Shown here: positions 35,053-48,800 of the stretch, one piece after another
Position numbering within the stretch: the stretch's first letter is position 1
How the letters are laid out: the number at the start of each line of letters is the position of its first letter
NCBI GenBank assembly: GCA_900239685.1
Contig: OENT01000152.1
Span: forward strand, 120,519 to 184,518
Source of the DNA: Rotaria macrura
Taxonomy: Eukaryota; Rotifera; Eurotatoria; Philodinida; Philodinidae
Reading direction: 5' to 3'
DNA length: 64,000 nt
Program-made: the position numbers and the translations under genes
Notes under the pieces: generated by a model
What the model was told of the DNA's origin: nothing
The model's input: the letters and a program-made list of their open reading frames with translations, nothing else
Databases searched by the model: none

Positions 35053-35729
35053 CAGTGTTTCCAATGGCAGATGTACTAAGCAGAAGTAAAATGTACAGAA
35101 CATCTGCTGATTCTGATTTACACTTCGCTCTAAAAAACCAAAATGTACTGTGTACACTTTGCAAAAACTATTTACACTTTGATTCTAGAACTGCCTACTG
35201 TATAAGATATGAGACTATGACCTTTGAATTATTTTTGCTGTTCAAACTCATTTTCTTCTCATATTTTTGAAAATATTGTGTCAGATTATGCAATAGTATG
35301 TCTACTTATCATTATTCGTATGTGGACGCAATAGGGTCGAAATGAGAGGCTTAGCTACATTGTTCCTCATTTCAATCAAATTTGCGCACTGATTGGTGTG
35401 ATTCGCATAGACGGCATAATGTGACTGTGACGGCGCTGTAATTAAAATGAAGAAATACAGTTGGTCGAAAACTCCGAGAAAGCCTTAGCCAAATATTTTT
35501 CAAGCAGGTGACCCTTATATCTATTGCACAGTCCTGTTGCCCCTGCTAATTGCTTTCTAACTTTTAGTTCATATTCATCACTGCAAAACCAACGATAATT
35601 TTCTTTTTTGGATCGAAAAAATTCCTTTTAGTACGCTTTGGTGCCAAAAACAAAGTGTAAACGTACACTTTGCTCATATAAGTAAAGTGTATATGTACAT
35701 TTTGCTTTAGATTTCCACTGGAAACACTG
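35053..35729. mobile_element. Probable non-autonomous hAT-like element, 677 bp
   Basis: The left end CAGTGTTTCCAATGG is matched by the complement of the right end CAGTGTTTCCAGTGG (one mismatch in 15). Inside both ends, words such as AAAATGTAC, GTGTACACTTTGC and AAAGTGTA recur. A clean 8-bp target duplication is not visible, perhaps because the insertion lies in a repeat that has since decayed. No coding frame. Confidence 0.6.
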
Positions 35730-37094
35730 CTCCGCATGCCATTGATCTTAACCGAAACGTTCGTAATTACTGAGTAAACATAATTATGTTTCAGTGGAAT
35801 CTTAGCTTGTCTGAAAATTGTGCCATCTAACTATTTCTCGTATGTTCATATTATTTAATAAATAACGCAACTGTTTTGTTCATATCAGCTAGTCATCCTC
35901 ATTAACTTTTGAATGGAAATCAAAATAGAATTATATCTTGTACTTTCTTCATATTAGCAAATAAACCTATAGTTTCTTTTGAAAGAAGAAGTATATTTTA
36001 AAACATGCACTGAATTGCAATTTATCGAATGATTTATGAAAAACTTCAAAGTAAAGTAACTGTTCTTTTTTGTATTGGATTGACGTCTGCTTGAAGTGAA
36101 TAACAATAATTATGAAAATATTTCAGTCTACTTAACATAGACTAAAACAGATAATAGAAACAAAAAAACGGTAAAGTATTCTATTCCAAACAGAATAAAG
36201 TTTCGCTTACTATTGCTTTCTATTTCATAAAACACACTGAGTGGTCTTTCATATCAGAATATTAATTTCTTTAGCAAAGTGTTTGACAGACACTCTAATT
36301 TTTCAACCAATCTGTAAATTTCCATGCTTAACCATAGTAGTCGATTCTCTGTACTTTCGCTTATTGCAACTATTGCTGGATAGATTGATCACTATCTCTG
36401 TTTTTTGGGTAAGATAAATCATCATTTATTAATATTAAACCTTAAAAAGAGTGTGAAAGACAGATGGTGTAAGTCATGATTCGACGTTTCATCAAATTTA
36501 TGTTTCATTCATTAGCAGTAGACAAACTTTTAGATATCAATGTTTTATAGTTCATTTATCGTAAGATATTATTGAAACTAATGTTCTTAAAAAAACTGCG
36601 TCAGTTAAGCAATCATTTAAGTATATGTACTTGGATGAAGATCGTTTAGATTCATTTGCTCTAACGTGTACGTGTAGTTCTACACAATTTCCTTTTCTCT
36701 TCTCATGAATGATTGTATCACAAAAATGATGTGGCTATTTTCATAACATGTTGGAGCCTATGTTTATGAAGATTATTCTGTTTTGTGCTTGAATCTTAGC
36801 TAAAAATACCACCACGATATTTATAGTGAGTAACGTGTCTAGATATATTCGTGTTAAAAGTAATCTGAGTAATTAATAGTTATTCATATCGTGTGCATCG
36901 CAACAGAAAATTATGATTGATTTTTATCATTGTTTGATTTCATCGGTAAAATCGAGCACTGTGCACCTAAAAGAACAGTTTTACGTTTCAATCAAATAAC
37001 TACAACTTCATTAATTTTTTATCGAGAATTTCGATTAACATGTACTGAAGTTATTTGACAGTTAGAAAAACCTATACACGGATAAGTAGATTTG
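35730..37094. other. Gene-free spacer
   Basis: AT-rich, stops in all frames. No gene or repeat was recognised before the duplicated segment starts near 37095. Confidence 0.35.
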
Positions 37095-38800
37095 TAATTT
37101 ATTTTCTTGATCAAATACATTAAACTTAATCATTAGTAAGGTAGCAAATATTTTATCAAATATTAAATATATCTGATTATTTTACTATTTTCTTAGATTT
37201 TCTCATACCATAAGCTATAATCCTACAAATATTTTACCGTCAACAGAAAATATTACGATGAAAATACTATTTGGCACTCCTTCGACCTTGTGTCACATAT
37301 ATGGTTCTTTTCTAATGGGTTCTGCCGTTTTTGCAATCAGCTACTTCAATTTATATATTCAAGGAATTCTTGGCGAAACTGAAAAATCAATCCTGAATTC
37401 GCAAGGACTGAATGTGACACATAATTCACCGCTTTCTTTCTGTGAACTTCCATATGATGATATTGTTTGTTCTATCGGATCGAACAACACTGAAAACTCC
37501 GAAAACTGAGTCACTTATATTCATCTCTTAGGCAGCCGTACTTTACCCTTAGTCTCATTCTTTCTACAGATCTGTCTGGTTCGAAAACTTTTCTCATTGA
37601 ATAAAGATTGTTCTCATCTTGTCATATATACGTTATGGACTGCTTCTCCATTGGCTTTCATCGGTATCATAGTTTTCATTTATCGAATTAGTTGTTACCA
37701 TGCATGTATAACTCTTATCATGTCTCTGACAGGTGCATTACTATCGTTTCTCAGCATTCATAATTTAGCGATTATTCTTCGTCGTACTCCTTCTCCGCCC
37801 CATCTTAATAAAGTTGTTCCGAATGATAAATCAAAAGCAAAGAATAGCACCATCAAAGCTTGGCAAGAGCTGCCATGAGCTTAGGAGACTAATGTAAATT
37901 TGCTATTCGATATTGACTAGTACCATGCTTGATTTCTCTGTTATCACTTTCTGTAATATGTATTTGTTTCTGTGTTTTGTTGTTTGATATAGGAGCTTAG
38001 CGGCATCAATTTTCTTTTGATTTTTGTCTGAATGACTGATCTTGTTGTAACCCATTAATTCAGATGTAAAAATTTACTCTTTTCCGCCATTACTAATTTT
38101 TCTATTGAGATATTCCACAGCATTTACCAAATAAGAAAAAATCGATGTAAAAATATGCGTCGATCGATTTCTTGAAAAACATACACGAATCATAATACAT
38201 AACTATTTGGAGCAGTTTCAAAAATGAGTGAAGAACGACTTCATCGATGTATATAAATGTTCAAGAAAAAAAATTGAATACAGAGGATAGAAATCAAATA
38301 AGTACATTGAACAGATACACCTATCCGTGTGGCTCTTGGTCTTCTCACTCGCATACCTTAGATTTGATAATTGCGTATTTTGGGTACTGCAATGCACTGA
38401 AAATCGTAGGAAAGAAATGGCAAGACATATCACCTATTACCTCAACCAATACATGCAGAAGGAGACGATTATTCAACATATCACGGAAAATATACATATC
38501 CAATCGTATCTTCATTCGATAGTTTTCCGAATAAAATCTATGTTTAGTACAGAATCAAACATTCAATCTCAATTTCAAAGTCTTTTGTTATCATTTTCTT
38601 CAAAGAGTAACCAACAACACTAACACTGAGTTGTTTAGCAGCTTTCAAGCACTTGATTTAACAACAGTTAAATTCATTATGAAGACATTGATTTGATCAC
38701 AACATACTTCCTTCTGGTACCAAAGATCTCGACGTTAGATGTTAAACATAACTGAACTTTGGATCAGATAATAGCAACATAGTCTGACAACGGGTACTTC
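37095..38800 (+). repeat. Inverted segmental duplication, copy 1
   Basis: This segment, including the broken membrane-protein gene, is homologous to 55690-57815 on the opposite strand. Similarity covers the upstream flank (GTAATTTATTTTCTTGAT), the whole gene, and downstream blocks such as AATATGTATTTGTTT, GATCTTGTTGTAACCCAT and TTGATTTGATCACA. Copy 2 is about 450 bp longer downstream of the gene. Non-coding identity by eye is roughly 75-85%, so the event is old. Confidence 0.8.
37258..37878 (+). pseudogene. Broken copy of the four-helix membrane protein
   Basis: Starts MKILFGTPST exactly like the intact copy at 57044-57655 and stays in frame to the shared end WQELP, but carries an in-frame TGA at about 37507. 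Compared with the intact copy, a 9-bp tandem duplication (GAAAACTCC before GAAAACTGA) precedes the stop, and the codon that is TGC (Cys81) in the intact copy is TGA here. Downstream codons still resemble the intact protein closely, with mostly conservative changes. This indicates recent loss of function, or translation as an 83-aa truncated product with one membrane helix. Readthrough cannot be excluded, but nothing in the sequence points to it. Confidence 0.8.
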
Positions 38801-41800
38801 TCTTCGCATGCTATTCTAACTCAATCATGTGAATTTTCAGATTTTCTTCATCCTCTCTCTCTCTGAACATACATTTTCAAGAATGTGGCGAAGGAAAAAG
38901 TGGGGGAATGCAGGGGAGAATCGCAATTCTTAAGAAGCAGAATAGTCACGCAGATAAGAATTCTTCAAAATTAGCCACGATGCACACAAAGTATTTATAG
39001 TGAAAATTCGATGAATGCCCAGAAAAACGAACAACTTTTAAAACCTACGGTCAGTACTTTACTATCGGCATGCTTTTGATTATTTGTTTTAACAGTGATT
39101 ATAAAACTTGCAGTCGGGTGAAGTATGTTCAAATCAACCAAAGCTTGTGGACAAGTACTTTTGGTGAATAGTGATAGAAATTATCAAAATTCTCTGTCGT
39201 CTTCTTTATTCAAATCGTATTGTAGCAACTTATCAGTTTTGTTTCGGTTGTAAGATTCTTTACAGAAATCGACAACTAGCTGATAGGGATCGAATTGATC
39301 GCGTGAAATGTGCTTGATAAAGATTATAAAACATTTTGTTGATGTAATGAATTTGTATCTAAAGATGTTCTTTATCGGTAACAAATTTTAAATCTATATT
39401 TTCATTATCTTAACACAAAATTTTATTGAAACGTGATATTAGCTAGCGTCATTTATTTTTAATAATGTAAGTTTTTAAAATTATCAATATAATACGTTTT
39501 GTCTCCTCAACGCTATTGATGAGCTTTATTTAAATTATTTTTCAGTTAAAGTTTAATCACGGCTTTGTCAAGTAGCAATATATCAAGTCGCTAACGTCGT
39601 AGTGTTGATCATAGTCAACAGAATCCATCGTAAATATATACTAGGCTGAGATAATAGCAATGAAAAGGCAACAACAGCAACCGACATCTACAATCAATGA
39701 TCTGTGATTTAAGACTGAGCAAGTCAACTGATTTCTCAAGTCGAGTCAAATTGTAATTGCACGTGCTTGCGTTCCATTTATGTTATCAAGAATTTCAACA
39801 AAAACGTTTTCATTATACGAACTCTTGTTCTTAGTTTTCAAGCGAGAAAATCACAATAGATTGAAAATAAAATGAAATAACACAGTATAGTCACTAATCA
39901 TCAATAAAATAAGAGTCATCAAATGAACACTTCTACTTTACGGTATCATAGTTCAGTAAAAGAAAGAATCTTTTTGCAAACGAAAACTTAGTCTTAAATC
40001 TGTTAAAACGCAAAAGTCACGATTTTGATTTTAAATAAATGACTTATTTTAGTTTGAAGATATCACGAATAAAATATTAGCTTTTGCAAAACGTTAACGA
40101 TTTTATTTCTTTGGAAATAGTACTTTGACAGTATACATGTTCATCTTCTTTTTCTATGACCAGTGCACACATGATTGTTGCAGCAAGCTTATGGGAAAAA
40201 ATCGATTTCCAGTTGTTTAGGAAGCTACAACTGGAGCAGGAGAGAACCACCTTCAAGTTTTCCCTTTTTAAAAAGCAAAACATTTAGAGACTATGATGGA
40301 AAATTTTGGTGATCAAAATGCTCTCATTCAATTATTTCATGAGGGCTACCTTTATTTCATATATACACCGTTCAATGGTCAGTCAAAACGAAAATGCTAG
40401 AATAAAATACGCAGTTGACAACATATGTTAGCTAAAATTAACGAACAAATGAATATATAGGCCGAAAAGCAGTTCTGGAAAAAACCAGCTTCAACACTAT
40501 GCTAAATTAGGAAAAAGTCTCTAAACAAATAAAAATTTAATCTCATACGTTAGTATTATTCTTAACAAAAGTAGATGACGTTGTTTTTAATGAAAGACTT
40601 GAGTCAAAGCAGTCGAGCTATTGTTTCTCAATTCTATAGTAAGTGCTGAGTCAAAGTCAATTCAACAAAGTAAATCGAGTCTTAGTCACGAATCGGATTC
40701 ACCCAGCAGTGCTTTTTTCATACTTGAATTTTTTCCTTAAATCAGAGACGAATCATGAAATATCTAAAAAATATACTAATGAAAAAAATAATCGAAATGA
40801 GTAACGACTTCGAATATAAATGGAGATTTTAAAAACTGATCTCAGAGAATATTCAATACTCTCGGAAGACTTAACTTTATACAAATTGATGCCATTTTTA
40901 GATGGAGCTTAGCTAAGTAAGACTTAAATTGTCTTTATTCTTTTAGGAGATCATATTTATGAACTATGAATGCATGCAACTGTAAATATATCTTTTCTTA
41001 TTATAGATTGAAGTTCTAATTCAAGGTTATTTTTCATTTATTTTCAAAGTTGTATATGCAATCCATGATCAAAATATAGATAAAACAAAAAGATATTTAA
41101 CAACTACTAGTACAACAACTGCCTACATTATTAAGTATATAAACGAGTAGAAAATCTGTGAAAAGAAAAGTCATTTTGGAAAATCCTTCATGCGGAGATG
41201 GATAATTAGAAAACGACCTACTCATGTAGCCGATCACGAAAACAAATGGTCGTAGTTCGACGACAGTGAAACATATTTGATACATTTTAATCCATTATCG
41301 GCGAAATAATGCATCGTGAAGCTTTAAGCAGATTTTCATATAATGCAATTGCATCCATTGTTTCAGTGATCGCCTACATGAATAGACGAGTTATCATTTT
41401 ATTTACTTGCTTGCACTTGCCTAGTAGCTGAATCGTTTTTTAGATATAAAATCATGATCTATCGTCGTCGATTATCATCTCAATCGTCCATACGTACTTT
41501 TGGAGCGAAAACTATACAAATCCATAACGTATTGATACGATTGCAGACACTGAACGTTGTGATGTTTCATCAAAAGTTTTTAAGAATAGGTTTTTCGACA
41601 ATCATCACTTATTTTATTTAATAATTTAAAAATAAACTGCTCCGTTTTTTTATGAAATTATAGAATATCCATGAAGTATGAATAACAGAAATGTTTGTAT
41701 TAAGTGCAAGCAGGCTTGTACAAACAGTGCATTTTTTAGAGCCGTTAAATGAAGTGAAACATTACATTGTATAAGTGTTCTTCATGAATAAGAATCTATT

Positions 41801-42058
41801 TAAATGTATATATTTCGATTATTTCTATTCCATGTATTATTCGATACATAGCGTCATCTATCATGAAAAACTTTTGTGTCACTCATTCATGAACGAATTA
41901 AATTATTCTTTTTTACTGATTGATGGTTGAGTGTTTGTATGTGTCTATTCTGCCCCGCTAGTTGTCTCTGTTACGTATTCGCCAAATTCAAAACAGTACA
42001 CTTCATATAATAATTATCGTTTTTCTCTACTAATAAAAAGTAAAAAAGAAACAACAAA
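38801..42058. other. Gene-free spacer
   Basis: 3.2 kb of AT-rich DNA between the duplicated segment and the ZFR-like gene. Frames are short (under 70 codons) and unsupported by splice sites or family resemblance. The right part should hold the promoter of the gene starting at 42059. Confidence 0.35.
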
Positions 42059-45000
42059 ATGAATAGCAACGGAAATTTCAACCATGGCACACCAGCTGCA
42101 CTCATGTCATTTCCATTTCCAATGCCTAATCCGTCACAGCATCCACCATTGATGGAGCAACCATATATTAATCAACCGCCACAACCTTTTCAACCGCATA
42201 CTCCTCGTTTTTACAGTTCAAGACCACTGGTATGTTTTGATTTAGTGTATTTGGGCTTTGCTATTTTCGTAAACATGAATGTATTTAGATGCAAACACCA
42301 AAATCTGAAAAACGTAAACAAGAAATTTTAACATGTGATGCATGTGGTATTGAAGTTAATTCACAACAAATGATGGATGCACACATTCGAGGTCAAAAAC
42401 ATATTAAAAAAATGAAACTCAAAGTAAAATCATTATCGTGCCTTTGTTAATATGAAAAAAAGATGATTTCGATTTTCCTAGGCCGTATCCATTGTGACAC
42501 CACCGATTAATCAACCACCAAATCTAGTTGACGTCGAGCAAAAGTCACCATGTCCAGCAGTGCCATCAACAAACACAACTATGGAAACTGTGCCATCGAG
42601 CGAACCAAGTCCAACTCCAGCTCCTGTTGTTAAACCACCATTATCGAGTGAAAAAAGTGTTTTACAATTAATAAACGAATTAGCAAAATTTAATAAGGTT
42701 TCAATGAACACTAAAAAAATTTAATAATTCTATTTATTTTGTTGTCAGGTAAATACGAAGTATGATTTAGTTCGAGAAACTGGTCCAGCACATTGTAAAC
42801 AATTTGAAGTAAGACTAACTGTTGCCGATGAAGCTTACACAGGCATTGGAACTAGTATTAAACGAGCACAACAAGTTGGTAAGTAAAATAAAGCAAAATA
42901 TTAAATGTAGTGAACATCCTTCTCATCATGTTATCGTCATTTAGCTGCTGAACAAGCGTTAGCATCGACAGCATTAAAAAAGCCTGAAACAACGCCGCGT
43001 GCATCACACTCAGCTCGAACATCATCACGTGGAGGAGCTGCTCGAGGAAGTAAGTGTTCGTGCTTTCTTTATCTTGTTGTTATATACATATGAAAAAAAA
43101 AATAACACCACGAATTAAGATGAAAATTAAGTTAAAAATTGATTCATTTTATAGTTGCAGGCTGATATGTATGCTTATTGATAAATGGTTATCAATGTAA
43201 ACGAACGGAGCTCGTTCACTTTCTTTTTTATTTGAATAATTGATAGAGAGAAAAATTATGATCAGAGAAAAAAAAACAACCTTAAGCATATCTCTCTCTC
43301 TCTATTCCTATGGATTTTAATCTGCCTAAATCTATTCTCTCTTGTTTTTGCTATCATGATTATCATCTTTGAATAAGCGCTCATTCGATGGGCAGATCGA
43401 ATTCCAGCGCGAATAAGAAATAGAAAATATATTCTACTCACTTTCAATTCATTCAAAAAAAAGAAATAGAAAAAGCGTCAGAAATGGGATGGATGGTAAG
43501 TGTGTATGTCAAATAGATAAAATGAGAAAACTTGATTATAGACTTATCAAAGAATAAATAATACTTTAATAAAATGAATATTTTCTAAAATCAAGTTTTT
43601 TCTTAGTAATTATCTTTGGCTTTATTTTATCATTAAATACATTTTAGTGCATATTAATAATCGTCATCAATGTCCAGTTCAACAACCAAGACAAAAAGTC
43701 CATTCATCCGTACTACAACAGCCACAACAACAAGCAAGTTCCAATAATGAAAACACATTACAAAATTTAATTAATTCAAAATGTGCCGAAATTAGTGAAA
43801 ATGAAAATACAATAAAACATCTGCATCGTTTAGTTGAAGAAATTGAAAGAGCATTAAAAACTGTATCCGATAAGATTATGGAACAATCTAAAATAAATAA
43901 TATAACCGTTGTACCACAATTACCAGATAGTGTTAAAGCGAGTAACGCCGAACAACTTAATGAAGATCCAAGTGAATCATTCCGGTAATAAAGTAATTCA
44001 CTTTCGAAAATGACACCTTCTGATAGTTTCTTTCATTTATTTAGAATGCTTAAAGGTTCAATGAAAGTTTCAACACTAGCAATGCGTCTATTTCTCAAAG
44101 ATGACAGTGAATATTCATTAGTACTTATATGTGCTAATAAACCAACTGTAGCATTACTTGATGAAATATGTCAAGAATTAACAATTGGTTTAAATGCACA
44201 AGCTATTGCAGCTTTACAGTTAGATTCCAACGAAGAACAATCAACACCCATAACCTATCAAGTACAAGCACTTGTCAATGATGCATGTCTTACTGTTCAA
44301 TGTAGTCTTTTACCTAAACATACGATTCGAATAATGTTAACATCACCAGTATTTCGTAGTGAAAATTTTCTTAATTTCGACGAAACTACTCGTCAACAAA
44401 TAGCTGAATTGAATCCTGATCCCGTTGACATGTTGGATAAAAATAAATGTTTGGAAGCAGCTGCTGAAATACGTAAGTAAATTGTTGAGAAGATATGTAG
44501 CTAGAAGGTTGATGATATTTTCTACTGTTTCAATTATAAAGCTAACTTTCGTTCATTTCTTAAATATTATATTTTTAGAAAAATCATAATTGTCAAATAA
44601 GATCTGTAACTTGATGCATACAAAATATTCAACTAGACTAGTATCCTTATGAACAGAGACTAATTTTCAACGAAGCCATATTCGATACAGGAAACTTTTA
44701 ATGCCTTGGATAGCATAAAATGGCAACGTCGTCTATTCATACATAGATAGCTTTGTTAAATGTCTAACCTATTTAGAATTTTGATTTGAAAAACTATAGA
44801 ATATCCAGAGACAAGAAACTATTGAAATCCGAATCGGATTTCATATTGTTTTGGTGTATTAAACAAAGCAAAAAAACTATTGAAATGCTGTATGTCATAA
44901 GTGTTGCTGTCACAAGTATAGAAAAAAGGAAATATATTAGCAATTAAAGTAAAATCCAAGGACTAACTTTAAACGGTGACATGTCGCCGTATGAAAAATT

Positions 45001-45838
45001 AGTCGATGAAAATCATTGCGACATTAAGAATGATACCATCAATATTCAGTGACTTATCAACGATCAAAAATTTCCATGTTATATTCTGCAATAAGAAACC
45101 AATAGCTACATGCTAAGCCTATACACAACACCTAATCATAAAATAATGATGTTTTATGGAACGGATCTTCTGAGAAATTACAAAGAGAGTTATTTTTCTG
45201 ACGTTTCTAATAGATGTTGTCACTTTTTGTTTTGCTTCTCACAAACGTTAGAAGAAAGTCGGCTTGGATTTTCGGCTGGAAAAATGTGTAATTTACGTTG
45301 AAAGAATAAGTTGAGATTTGTACGAAAAAAAAAGAACTTCTTCTAAATTCAAAGTTGAATTTCATCAGATAAAAGTCCACAAAAACTTTTATGTTTAATT
45401 GTTTTAGGTCATTCCAATTGGTTTACACGCTGTATGCTTGAACATAGTTCCAATTTAACCGTTCTCCGTCTTTTACGAGATTTACAAAACAATCAAACAG
45501 CATTATCGTCACTTGGTCTTTGGTGTCTTGCTTTACTTGTTTATAAATGTCAGAATCAACCACCGAATTCACCAATTAGTTTGCTTCGTTCAGTATTTGC
45601 TTGTTTAAGTAGTGGCATTCTTTTACCAAATCATATTGGTCCAGGTATAATTGACCCATGTGAAAAAGAATTTGTTGATGCTGCTGCTTATTTAACGTCT
45701 GAACAACGTTTCAATATAACAACTTACGCACAAGATACACTTCGTTTAATTAGTTTTGAAAAGTACGAAACAATTTTTCAAATGAAATCAAATCCAACTG
45801 AAGAGTCGATGATGAACTCAATCTTAGGAGAAAACTAA
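42059..45838 (+). CDS. Zinc finger/dsRBM/DZF RNA-binding protein (ZFR/ILF3-like)
   Basis: Eight exons: 42059-42229, 42289-42423, 42482-42697, 42749-42878, 42945-43049, 43648-43984, 44045-44472 and 45408-45838; all GT-AG and in phase; 650 aa. Residues 1-57 are Pro/Asn-rich. A JAZ-type C2H2 finger follows (Cys73, Cys76, His89, His95, ending GQKHIKK). After a Pro-rich linker comes a double-stranded-RNA-binding domain at about 160-232 (SVLQLINELAKFNK, then GPAHCKQFEVRLTV and AAEQALASTAL). A Gln-rich linker leads to the DZF domain at about 340-640, with EEIERALKTVSDKI, MLKGSMKVSTLAMRLFLK, DKNKCLEAAAEIR and DPCEKE. DZF proteins (ZFR, ILF2/ILF3, STRBP) are nuclear RNA-binding proteins that dimerise through DZF. 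ZFR has three fingers and DZF; ILF3 has DZF followed by dsRBMs. This order looks intermediate. Intron 7 is 935 bp. Confidence 0.9.
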
Positions 45839-48800
45839 ATGGAATAAAAAACAAAACTACCGATCAATAAAAACTGACTGTTTTTCTTCTTTTTCGTCTT
45901 ATGCTTGATATAGTATGTGTGCACACCATGTCATACAAAAATTACTAAAAACAATGCAAAAATAGTTTGCTTTTTAGAACGAAAGAGTTCTTTTAATGAG
46001 ATTGAATGTTAACTGATTATCAATGTCCACAGAAAAAACAAGCTAGCTTTTATCTGGTCATTCAAATGCCTCCAAGTGCGTAGTAATTCATAGTAGTGTA
46101 TTGATTAGCTATTTATTTTTCTAACAGTGAAGACTCATGGTTACACTGAAGAGAACACCAATCTAATCTTTGGTTATTTTACTTTGCTGCACGCCAAAAC
46201 AGAATTATCATGTTCTTTGACGGGTAATCTGAGATCAAAACTCGTAACAGTTTAATATGTCCTTTCAAAATGTCCTTGACCTTTACGTTCGCAAATAGAA
46301 ATGTTGTTTAAGGCAAATCTCCTCAGGAAATTATCTTTGGTAATATGACCCTTCGAAAAAATGTCTACGACGATATAATAAGCGAGCCACGATTTAGCAT
46401 AATATGAATTGTGCAGTAGAATGAATCCTAACGAACTTAGATTTGAGTATGAGTTACATCTGAGAATGAGAATTTTTTCTTCAATGGAAACCGTACATCA
46501 ACATCTATAGTATCACTTACAAGTTATAAACGAACAACAGTATTCATCGTCTGGATAAAAAACATGGAACGACATGAAACGTTCTAGTAATATGATTTTG
46601 AAAAAGGATACTTATAAGGAGATGCTAGATATTCTTTACTCATTTCTCAATGATATTTTGTCAAGTAGGTAAATTTCTCGACTAAATACAACAAGTATAC
46701 ATACAAATATGATCCTTCTATACTTTGCAGCACTGAAATTCAAACATTGCAGCTTATAAATATGTATAAAATACCGTTGTAGTTTTGTTAAAATATATAA
46801 ATCATTATAAATGAAGAGCATCATTATTTGTTTTTCGTCTATCGCTTGCATGTACAAAAAACGAGCTACCGGTATTCATACTGCTTCTTTCCCGAGATTA
46901 TTGATATGCATTACTGAAATTTACTTAGCTTTGATCAATTTATCATATGAAAGTGTCACACTAGAAGAAATAAATAGCATTCTGTAAAAGAACGAAATTC
47001 TGTCTAGTTTTGCAATTTTTAATATAATCTAATTTACTAAATACAGCAATCGAACAATTAGAATTGATAAAGTCTTTTGAAAAGTTAATATTAATATAAC
47101 GTGCTAAGGATTCATCAACGATTTTTTAAATTTAAATCACAACATTAGATATTTATCTTTGAATAATTTATAACTCATTGAATAGTAAAATTCAATTTGA
47201 ATTGAATCAAGTTATAATTTAATATTCTTCTATTTCAAATAAAAATGACACAAGATAAGTGCTCTAAGAAAGCATGAATTGGAATTCTTGAAATGAATCA
47301 ACACGCTTACCTAGTTTAATAAGTTAGTTTTCGTACAATACTAAGTAGCTGTATTAGATTTTTGCGGAAAACATAAATTTCTTTCATATAAGTAGTACGC
47401 ATATTTCAATCTAGAATATCATAATTATTGGAATCGGTAACATCTTCAACAAGGAGCTTTGTCCTTGTTTTGAAAGTTTTATGAGATACGCAATGAAAAA
47501 CTCTTATATATATATATTGTAATCCAAGAAAAATTGATGAAGATATGATGATCAATATTGAATATGTTGAAGATTATAAGTATCAAAGAGATTCTATGAT
47601 CTTGAACTTGAAAGCATGCCTAAGATAGAAATATATCTTTTATGATGAGAATCTCAACAATGGAGAAATCATATTAATTACTTATACATAGGAATCATGA
47701 GAATTCAGTAGAACTAATTATGAAGACTTGTGGGTGGTATCAAGTGAGATTCGAAGAATGTGAATCCTGACATTTTCTCATAAGCTATACTTGTAAAGCA
47801 TCTGTCGTTGAAGGATTGACATCCTGTAAATTTGAATCTTGTACGATATCTGGAATCTCGATGCTATATTATTGCAATCTCCTTGAATGCATGACAACAA
47901 TCAGGATATGAATAGAAAACTACTTTGTACTTTATCCAGAATAAAAGAGCAACATCAAGATATTTTTTATCTAGAAATATCTTTGATTATCACATTAATA
48001 TAGAGATAGAAAGTGATTGGTCGGAGTAAATTCGATTGATCAATAGTGTATTTTGGAGAACATCAGAATTCACACAACAATCGTGTCTAATGGTATTATT
48101 TATGGCAATTCACGGCTAGAATAAAAATAGATCTGAACTAAGATTTCTATATCACGACAGATGAAAGAAATCCTATACAAATCAAGGTAAACTAGTACGC
48201 AAGATCGTTTGCTAGATGATGGGTTTTTTATCGATCCAGTTATTTGTCCTCAAATAAAAAGAAAACAATTAGAGAAAGAACAAGAAGCTACAGTTTATTG
48301 CTATTCAAGAGCCAATGAGTTGACGGCTGGACATATTCGTTTCCTGCATTGAAATAACAATAGACTATCGAAATAAAGAACATAGATATCACAATGACAA
48401 TAATAACCGTACATCTGTATTTATTATTAGTACCACAATAACAAATAGATTGCGGTTGACAACCACTAATATTGACTTACATGATAAATAGCTTAGCAAT
48501 AGTTACATTTAGTAATAAAAGGAACAAGACAGAACTGGAAAAAAGAAGAAAGTTGAGTGCAAATATGGACTATTCACAATTTGAAATTATTTATGAGTAT
48601 CAACATAAATGTACATGGTTAATATGTGAAAGTAGCATGAAGATTCTTCATTGAAGAAAGTTTTTTTTATCAACATTCATTTAAAAATATTCTCTATAAC
48701 GTATCATCAAAAACAGATCCCCTACGAACCTCTTCTCGACTCGGAATAAGACTATTTTTGAGAATCCTGCTCTAAAAGAAAGCCTATCTTTCTAATGAGA

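Noticed and set aside
37507..37509. TGA read as selenocysteine
   Set aside because: The Cys/TGA correspondence is suggestive, but a 9-bp slippage lies just before it, the protein is a membrane tetraspan rather than a redox enzyme, and I see no SECIS-like structure.
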